From Bemisia tabaci (lineage: Eukaryota > Arthropoda > Insecta > Hemiptera > Aleyrodidae): 64,000 nucleotides of DNA. A program made the position numbers and the translations under genes. Positions 56,135 to 64,000 of the stretch are shown one piece after another (positions within the stretch are counted from its first letter, which is position 1; each line of letters starts with the position of its first letter). Below the pieces are notes generated by a model. The model saw only the letters and a list, made by a program, of their open reading frames with translations, searched no databases and was not told where the DNA came from. The DNA lies in assembly GCF_918797505.1 (NCBI RefSeq), contig NC_092793.1:86502411-86566410 (forward strand), read 5' to 3'.

Positions 56135-56949
56135 CTAGGGGGCTCTGCCCCCTGACCGCTACGCGGCCCAACCCCCGGGAGGGTGCCTCGCGCCCTCAGG
56201 CCCGCTTCGCGGGCCCTATACGCATATGTATTGGCAAACATGTTCTTCCATTTTAATACACCATTTTGCGTTCGAGCTGCATCGATTTCAAAATTTTTGA
56301 CGTAACACTCAGATTTGTAAATGATGAGGAATAGCTGGATGTACATAATTTCACAGTCCACTTACTGGAGAAATTTCCATTTATTATGTTATTTTTAAAT
56401 ACTTAATTTAAAAAAAAATCGGATTTCGACCGTTAAGAGTTAATAATATTTGGTCCGTCCCGACGCGACGCAGCGCCTGCCTTCTCACTTTGTATCTGCT
56501 GTTTATCTGCTGTAAATATTAATAGAAATTCAGTAATCAAGTAAATTGACCAATGCCACAAATCGAAGCCGGAAGAATGCAGGAAAAATTGTGTTAAACC
56601 TTACACCTTGGACCTTGAACCCTGAGCGATGCACCGTTCCTCAACTCTTCGAATGAGGAGCCCTTCACGAGCTTTTCCATTGTTTTATTGTTTATTCGAG
56701 TCACTCAGGTAGAATCCCACACCTTAACGTTTCTAGCGGAAACGACATATCTCTCACGCTAATAACATTGGACTTAAGTGACATGAGCTTTAAAAGCTCT
56801 ACAACACTAAAAGTTCGGGGTTTCATAATTTTTTGCACATCTACATTTAATACAGATGACATACATGTAAAGATCATCCTTATCGGTCCGGCAGTTCGTC
56901 AGAAATAGTGCTTCCAAGATTTTGCTTGTAGCTGTATATAATATAGAGA
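56135..56949 (-). mobile_element. Helitron-like element B (815 bp)
   Basis: Minus-strand start A|TCTCTATATTATATACAGC and end GCCCCCTAG|T match element A. It lacks A's internal 650 bp. It is inserted beside the 45640-type repeat (56020-56130). Confidence 0.7.
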
Positions 56950-57974
56950 TAGATAGAGATAGATTTCAAATTTAATAATATTGTTCGAAGTCTTAGTGAG
57001 GATCCTAGAGTCCCCAACTCCCCAGTCTAAATACGTAAGAACCGATGTCATACTTGAATAACGGAGATTCTCGCACAAAATTGGTTTCCCATAGGATTTT
57101 TTGGCGGTAAATATGAAAATGCCATCCATTTTTCAATTACATGAGACTTTTCGGTCAAAGAACAATTTCCTGGGGGACGAATGAGGCATGATAGTAAACG
57201 TGGATGTCCCTTTTGGATGTAGTAGCCAAAAGCACTTACTTGCTACAACCTGTACCTATGACACGCCTAAGAATTTTTCTCACTTTTCCGGACAAGAAAG
57301 TTTCTTCGGTCCAAGTACGATATCGTCCATTTATTTAAAATGTGTTTTTATCCATTTAAGCGTCTGCAGAGAAGGAGAGTAAAACATTTTGTTCAAAATG
57401 AACGATGAGGATATTTATATAATTTTGACGGCTAAAGCCTACGATGACCTTGATTTTTTCCACTGCTAGCAAAATCGTTATAAATCGAATATTTTGAAAT
57501 GTTTTTTCTTTGAAGCCCCGACAAAATGTTTTTTTTTCTTTTCCTTCCTCGAAAATTTTATTTTCCATAATAAATGGTTGGTTATAGGAAAAATCTCGGG
57601 TTGTTGTCAGTTTTAAAAGCCAAAAGTTCAGTTGAATAGCTCCATCAGGCATTTAGGGAGAAATTTTACTATCCACTTTCAAGACCTTAAACAAACGAAT
57701 ATAAACGTGGGTTAGAGAAAGGATTTCGTCCTTCCACCGAAAAACATTTTGTTCAAGAACGGTTTTTGCGCGATTCTCTTTTTTCCAAATACTCCATTTT
57801 AGGCGACTCTCTGAGAAAGTCAGTCTCTTTTACTCGAAATCATTACTTATTGAGGAGCACAATCCAACGACTTTATCTATCGTCTTGCTTTCAGAACACT
57901 GGAGAGAGGGCATGAAGGAGTGATTTAATGTTTTTTCATACTTATTTACTTATCCTCCGGCTATTCCGGTATAG
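56950..57974. other. No gene seen
   Basis: Anonymous. The block AAGGAGTGATTTAATGTTTTTTC at about 57917 recurs at 58524 as a short direct repeat. Confidence 0.4.
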
Positions 57975-58345
57975 TGGCATCCCTATTTGAGTTCATTCTG
58001 AAATTCCAGAAAAAATGATTTCTTCTGCTAAGATCACTTTCCCTCATTTTCCTACTGCTGCCGAGGGAAATCCTGAGGCGTAAAAAAATTGACACAAAAT
58101 AAAAAACTGAAAAAACAAGCACTGCTCATTCTAAGCACAAGCATGTTCACGAACTGACTCCTTTACAAAAATGCAATTCTTAATTTCTCATATTAAATTA
58201 ACCTTCAGCAACCTGTACCGTGTACCCCCTACCATTTTCTTTTAGGTAATTGTAACTGTTGGCAGAGGTATTAAGGAATAAACAAGCGTTTTACTGTTAT
58301 ATACTCCATTTGAAAGACATCGCGAGCAACAAATTGTACATTTTT
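57975..58345 (+). repeat. Dispersed repeat, copy 2
   Basis: Diverged direct copy of 46385-46735. Non-coding. Confidence 0.5.
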
Positions 58346-59351
58346 TCATTAAATGCATTTTGGAAACAACGAATTTTGAGCTTCGGGACGAAAACTTACA
58401 AGGGTAAATTAACCCCAAAGAATTCAATGAAAATATTTTCAGCCCTCGTTACTCGCGTGTTTAAAATAGGAAGGGTATGTTTTGATTTTGGACTTAAATT
58501 CTATGGCCAAAAAGAGGGCAGGAAGGAGTGATTTAATGTTTTTTCGTACTTAACCCCCCCCCCCGGTGGGAATTTTGAAGATGGTGACTTTCTGGAAGCT
58601 TTTGATCAGTAGAATTAGATTTTATTGTGTACGCGAATCCTATCGTAATAGGGAGGGGGGGTTAAAACCCCCGTTAAACCCTCTAAAATTTCTCAGAATT
58701 CCGACATTTCGACTTTTCCGCGAATTTTCCCGTTTTCCTCTAAAAGGCTTGGATTGAGAGCAAAACTACAAATACCGATCTGAAAGCTCGTGTTTCGTTC
58801 TAGGAAACTTGTGGGTGACTTCGGCTATGACTCGCGGCATCTCCAAATGGGGGGAGGGGGGGAGCGGCTTAATATGTCAAAATATCTCAAATTCCCGCGC
58901 AAATGACAGTTTCGCCGCGATTTCTCGCCATTAGCGCGGAGAAGGTTGGTAATGTCCTAAAAGTGTTTATCATTATAATGAAAGAGCATGAATTTTTCAT
59001 TGAGGGGCGGTCGAACCAGTCGTGGAGGGAGGGCCAGCAGTACCCACCCTATAAAAACCGTCGAGATCGGCCGCTTCCTGAAAGTGGCGTTATGTGTAAA
59101 AATGGGCGGCAATAAGAAAACAAGTAGCGCTTGTTCTGAGAGTAAACCAATGTGACCTCTCGTGGGAGGTGGCAGGGGGAGAAATTACAACCTCCCCCCA
59201 CCACAAAAAAAATTAATCACAAAAAAAGTTAAATAAATGCAAAAATCCTTTTGATAAGGTGGACTTCTGGCGACACAAAGCTCGCCGAGTTTTCCCGCCA
59301 TTCGCCACGACCCATCAATGCCGAGCACTACCTCCCCGCATTGGTCGCTGA
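58346..59351. other. No gene recognised
   Basis: C and G runs at about 58555 and 58846. The stretch from 59240 becomes GC-richer and may be the upstream (LTR-like) part of the decayed gypsy element. Confidence 0.35.
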
Positions 59352-61775
59352 TTGGCTACCACTTCCAGCGCACGGCGCTATATAGCGGCTACTCTAACTT
59401 CCGTCTCAGATCTCACCGCTGATCGACACTGTCTCGCGGCCATACGCCTCTGCTCAAGCGCTCCTGTCACGCTACCGCTCTGTTCCAGCTCTTCTCCTAA
59501 AACGACCCTATTTAGGGCCACCAAGTATCGAGCACCCTCAATGGTGACCACCGACTTAGAACACGCTCATTATCCAGCACTCCTAGACCTCAAGAAATCC
59601 TTCTGATCACAACTACAGAACGCTGTCTTTCGGTTCAATTAGGTATACCACGCACCACGATTCCACTTCCACTCAAGATCTCTGCTTCCGCAAAATGGCA
59701 TGGTCAGCGTGGCGACCAGCGGAAAAAGCACGACATCGACCTTGCGCTAAGGGCAGCCCAAGATAAGAACATGGATGCCCCATAGTTTTCAATTGTCTCT
59801 TTGTCACTGACGCTCGTAGCAAGAAGCGATTCTTAGTCGATACAAGCTCAGACGTCTCCTGTTACCCCTGGCGGTTCGTACAGCAAAATTTGCAAGAAAC
59901 CGGCTATGAGCTTACCGCAGCAAACGAATCCGCAATCCGAACTTACGATCACATTCCTCTAAATCCACACCTCGGTCTACGTAGTGATTTTGATTGGAAA
60001 TTTGTCATCGCCGACGTGGCGACTCCGATGATCGGTTCTGATTTTCTAGCTTAGTTTCAGTCGCTCCCTGATTGTCACAACAAGACTCTGGTGGACAACA
60101 TCACAGGCCTCAAAAGACATTGCCAACCGGCAAAAGTTTTTCAAAAGAGTGTGTCACCACCTCTGAAAACTGCGCAATCCTGGCCGAGTTCCTTGAGCTC
60201 ACCTGTCCATCCTGCGTTTCCAGACAACCCAAGCATTCCACTTGCCATCACAAGCGGACGACCCCTGGCCCTCCAGAATCCTGTCACCCACGAAGACTCC
60301 TCACTGATCGATTTCGCATCGCCACAGTCGAATTTGAAGCGATGGTCTAGGACGGTACTGCAAGACGCTCCAAGAGCCCTTGGGCCTCTCCCTTGCACAT
60401 GGTACCCAAGGAACCTACGAGCTAGCGTCCATGCTGAGATAATCGCGCGCTTAACGCACGCACAATCTCCGACAAATACCCAGTCCGGCATATCCATGAC
60501 TTCAGTCTAAACCTAGGAGGTCGTAAAATATTCTTTAAAATTAATCTAGTGAAGGCCTACACTCAGGTACGAGTCAACCCTGGCGACATCCCGAAAACGG
60601 TCATCACAACGCCGTTCGGTCTATTCGAGTTCCCATACATGAGCTTCGGTTTACGGAACGTAGGCAAAACATCTCAGATATTTATCAATGAAGTACTGCA
60701 AGGTCTCGACTTCTGCTTTGCGTACCTCGACGATATCCTGATGTACAGCCGCAGCCAAGCTGAACATTACATACACTTGAGATTCCTATTCCAACACCTT
60801 TCAGGGTACGACATTCTTATCAATGCCAAAAAAAGTGTATTCAGCGTGCCCTCTCTCTCTTTTCTCGGCTGAAGTCTCGACGAAGTCTCCGCTGAAGGCA
60901 TTCGCCCACCTCCAGACAGAATCACTGCCCTGGTGGAATTTACGCCTCCGAAAGACGCCAAAGGACTCGGAAGGTTTCTAGGTATGGTTAATTCCTACCG
61001 ACGATTCCTGCCCAAAGCCGCCGCTTACCAAGCTCCTCTACACGCTTCTCTTCACTGGCCTCAGAGGAAACAATAAGCGCATCCACTGAACACCGTCCTT
61101 GTTGGCCGATTTTGACGCTCGCAAGAAGAGCCTAGGAGACGCTACTCTCCTAGCTCACCCAGTATCGGATGCACCGCTCAGCATCGAGCTCTTTACTGAT
61201 GCCTCAAAGAAGTGCTTAGGTGGTTGCCTGCAGCAAAAAGTTTCTGATGTTTGACAACCCTTGGTTCCTTTTCCAAGAAGGTCACGCCAAAACAGCCAGA
61301 ATGACCCACGCTTCACACAGAGCTAGGTACTTGGATTCTATGAAGCTATCCAGCATTTCCGCCCTGCGCATGAAGCACAGCATTTCATCATCTCCACTCA
61401 TCACAAACCGCTCACCTATGCTTTCACAGAGAAGAAAGAGAATCTTCCACCTGTCCAAATGAGCCAGCGCTCGTTCAACTCTCAATTAACCACGGATATT
61501 CAATACATCCCTGGATCAGCCAACGTTGTCGCTGATACTTCCTCACGAGTCAAAGCCGTCTCTCTTTCTAACGCAGTGGACTGTTACACCCTCGTTAAAG
61601 ACCAAAGAGAAGACGCTGAATCCACAAAACTTCTGAGGCCTTCCAAGGACCAGCAGTCACTCAAGTTGAAACTGGATCCCATTCCTCGTTCAGATGTACA
61701 ACTGTACTGTGATACAAGCACACCCAACCCACGTCTTTACATACCCGCTGGACTTCGGCGCCAAATCTTTAACTC
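59352..61775 (+). pseudogene. pol: Second Ty3/gypsy pol, heavily decayed
   Basis: A TATA-like CTATATAGCGG (59380) may mark an LTR. The gag is nearly gone. Protease remnant: FLVDTSSDVSCYPW (about 59833-59874), where the usual glycine of DTGA is serine, ending at a stop near 60053. RT: DRFRIATVEFEAMV, then in another frame SKSPWASPLHMVPK, then 60549-60872 with TTPFGLFEFPYMSFGL and AYLDD (catalytic DD at codons 61-62). Then RFLGMVNSYRRFLPKAAAYQ and an RNase H tail with IQYIPGSANVVADTSSRV (61499-61552), ending RLYIPAGLRRQIFNS. Many stops and frameshifts; integrase is missing beyond 61775. The wording resembles CsRn1/Kabuki-like gypsy elements. Confidence 0.85.
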
Positions 61776-62099
61776 GAGGATTTTCAGCCGCCATGTTGGA
61801 TTTGCGACATTTCTTTTGACTGGAGGGTATTTTAAACATCATATTCGGATTTTATGATCCAAAGAACATAGGAACCGATACCTCACATGTCATAATACGG
61901 AATTTACAAAAATGAGGGCCACCGAGCGGCCGCCATTTTGTTTTTGGGCTTTGGGCGCTTCCTGCACGATTTTCAAGGTTATCATCCAAATTCCAATTCG
62001 TCTTGGGTTCTTAATACCAGGAGAAATCCTGTGAGATAAAAAAAAAAAAAATATATGCTTTATTGTTTCCTTTGAGTTGTACAACAGAGAAGCAAGTCA
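61776..62099. other. Unidentified repeat joined to the gypsy remnant
   Basis: Starts abruptly with GCCGCCATGTTGGATTTGCG; an inverted-sense GCGGCCGCCATTTTG lies at 61927. An A run followed by TATATATGC is near 62040. Probably part of a foldback-type repeat that truncated the pol. Confidence 0.4.
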
Positions 62100-62592
62100 A
62101 AAAAATTTACATTTAGGTATACAGAATTTTCTTAATTTAGAAATTTTTCTAGGTTATAAAATACATTCTTCTTGCAGAATTCATGTACCCTTCTTTTGAA
62201 AAAGTTCCTCTCTTCAATGTCTTTTATCTCTCTTTGCAGCCTAATGTAAATTTTTGAGCTATTGAATTTGGGTTCTCTAGCGATCGTTCTTTTTGGCATG
62301 TTTGTTATTCTTATGTCCAGCCTCAGTAGTTTTCTATTTCTCTATAAAATGTGAAGTAATGCCTACTTTTATTCAAAGATAAAACTTATTCTCTTGTATA
62401 AATATTGTATACAGTCACTAGTCCACTTTCTTTGAGTATCAGTTTACATGTTATTCTTTTTTTTAGCCAAAAAATATTGCGGAGTATTCCTTTCTGAAGT
62501 TTAAATATTCTATCAACTCCTTCCGAGTTTCCCCAGAACATTATCCCATCTCTCATCGTTGAGTAGATGAAGGTATAATAATGTTTAATCAA
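62100..62592 (-). pseudogene. LINE reverse-transcriptase C-terminal fragment
   Basis: The minus strand from 62592 reads IKHYYTFIYSTMRDGIMFWG, then RIFKLQKGILRNIFWLKKR, the conserved stretch after the RT thumb in jockey/R1-like non-LTR elements. Further on, after frame changes, FFKRRVHEFCKKNVFYNLEKF (about 62150-62210) matches the usual end of such ORF2 proteins. Catalytic RT and endonuclease are absent. 5'-truncated and dead. Confidence 0.7.
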
Positions 62593-62759
62593 AAGCTCTG
62601 TTTAGTAAAAGAGGTCAACAGATGGATACATTGATATTTGGTATCGCTTTTTAGAGTATTTTCCGAAGGAAAGATACACTATTGCATTCTCCCTCATGGT
62701 GGGACCTAGACCTGCGACCATGTAAAGAGCACCGATCTCGAGTCGTAGATCACGAATAT

Positions 62760-62880
62760 ATATGTCATTCATTTTCATATATATATATATATAAAGGTGT
62801 ATGATGTATAAGTAGTATATGTATGTATGTATATATGTATGTACTAGTCGTGATAGCATATATATATATATATAAAGCCA
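62760..62880. repeat. TA and GTAT microsatellites
   Basis: (TA)n tracts at about 62776 and 62860 with a (GTAT)n tract between. Confidence 0.9.
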
Positions 62881-64000
62881 GCGTGAGGATTTTTCAGTTT
62901 TCAGAGCGTTGAGCGGCAGTTAATTTTTAAGTTACTTGAGACGAAACTTCTGGGGTTTATAGTCCCCTAAGAGTACTTTTAAACTGTGAAGAAAAAATCG
63001 GAATACGTTAATTACTTTTCGCACAGCGAGGGGTCAAAGTGGGGGAGGTTTAATTTTGTCCACGCGATAACTCGAGTAAAAATGAATATTTTGAGCTGAA
63101 ATTTTGATGGTAGTTAGTTATCTACTAAGGCTGGTTTCCTATTGAATTTCAGCGAAATCGCCAACGCGTTCCATAATAGTGGCAATTTACCGTTTTTACG
63201 GGTAAGGGGGAGGGGGTATGAGTTGCGCAGCCAAGGGGAACTGTTTCTTGAAACTTTTTTGTGGCAAGAGGGGTAGGGTAAATGATTTCACTCCCCAATG
63301 TGACACTACCCTTCGGAAAATACACTCATGCCGCGGTAAATGCGCGGACTACAAAAAGAACCGTCCCCTACTTGCCGGCAACCCTACGGAAAAACCCTAC
63401 CGCTTGCGGCAGGGTTTTTTTACTATTTTTACGGCAAATCAATTGATCTTCAGGATTGAAATAGCTCATTTTCGATTCACGAATGAAGAAATGCACGTGA
63501 CTAATATTTCTTAATTTCAGTATTTTTAGCATTTTTGAGACAATGAAGTTCAACCATGCCCGGTGCCTTATTCATTCTTGAATAGAAAAAAAGACAGTTT
63601 GAATCCAAAAAATTCACCCGTCTGCCATAAAAAAATCGAAAAAAAAAAATGTGCGTGAATACCAGACGGATATATAACTTAAACAATGATTTTCTAAGTT
63701 GAAATGTGTAGGAATCCAGGTGTTTAAAATCATGTTACGAGCATTTATAAAATCTTGAGTCGAAAATAACCTATTTCAATCTTAAAAAAATAATCAATTT
63801 AGGTATAATACTAAATTAAGAAAATTTATAAAATCAACTGAGCACAAAATTAATAATAAAAGGTTCCGCGAGACAATGAACTTGTATGGTAATGTTTAAT
63901 TCCTGCATTTTTGAAAACTAGAGAGTGCACACGGCACAGAGTTCACGAGAATTTTTCCAGATTTTTTTTAACAATCTTAACTCACGAAAACGAGCTCAAA
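62881..64000. other. No gene seen; stable hairpin at 63389-63420
   Basis: AAAAACCCTACCGC and GCGGCAGGGTTTTTT form a hairpin with a tiny loop. The remainder to the end of the window is anonymous. Confidence 0.45.

Noticed and set aside
63389..63420. Hairpin plus T run resembling a Rho-independent terminator
   Set aside because: The window is eukaryotic and there is no gene upstream; it is symmetric (A run on the other side) and more likely a repeat tip.

Overview
This is a eukaryotic, almost certainly arthropod (insect) nuclear window. Every recognisable coding remnant is a transposon or virus-like element. The non-coding DNA is AT-rich and full of long palindromes, homopolymer G/C runs and microsatellites, and no compact operon-like gene arrangement exists. 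The style (mag-like Ty3/gypsy, mariner, Helitron, many foldback elements, Polinton/Maverick-like genes) would suit a hemipteran such as a whitefly, but I cannot prove the species. I found no intact host gene. One GC-rich stretch with good splice donors on the minus strand (about 47690-48290) is the only place where the 5' end of a host gene is plausible.

Layout. 1-4861: tRNA-like sequence, a Helitron-type 3' end, tandem dimers and two elements sharing the terminus CCCAAGTAGCA. 4862-9665: mostly anonymous DNA with two small MITEs that have clean target-site duplications (TSDs). 9666-12244: a 2.6-kb foldback element (F-A) enclosing a smaller foldback and a tRNA-like sequence. 12655-14480: 3' half of a Ty3/gypsy element (integrase, polypurine tract, LTR start). 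15798-16700: an inverted-duplicated mariner remnant. 17200-24377: decayed virus-like (Polinton/Maverick-type) gene cluster with a packaging-ATPase-like pseudogene and structural-gene-like ORFs. Its last ORF is split by a complete-ended LTR retrotransposon (19221-24213, TSD AAAGC), which itself carries a foldback element (22536-23962). 24401-27529: a 3.1-kb foldback with a unique, partly open-reading interior, then a 250-bp ATC/ACC microsatellite.

29262-30152: a MITE interrupted by a 543-bp Helitron; an uninterrupted paralog at 52133-52478 shows the empty site. 31569-35400: a foldback (F-C) containing an inverted, nearly identical copy of F-A. 35485-38818: further foldbacks and a possible solo LTR. 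40170-44602: a nearly perfect 2.2-kb tandem duplication. 45640-56949: tandem-repeat families, two related Helitron-like elements, TA-flanked MITEs and a PIF/Harbinger-type MITE. 59352-61775: a second, heavily decayed Ty3/gypsy pol. 62100-62592: a LINE C-terminal fragment.

The features do not work together as a pathway. The window is a stratified transposon graveyard in which nesting gives relative ages: Polinton-like genes, then the LTR element, then the F-E foldback; and the F-C foldback, then F-B. The best leads are the Polinton-like fossil, the empty-site-proven Helitron, and the many foldback families that share TA-(C)AGGGTG ends.
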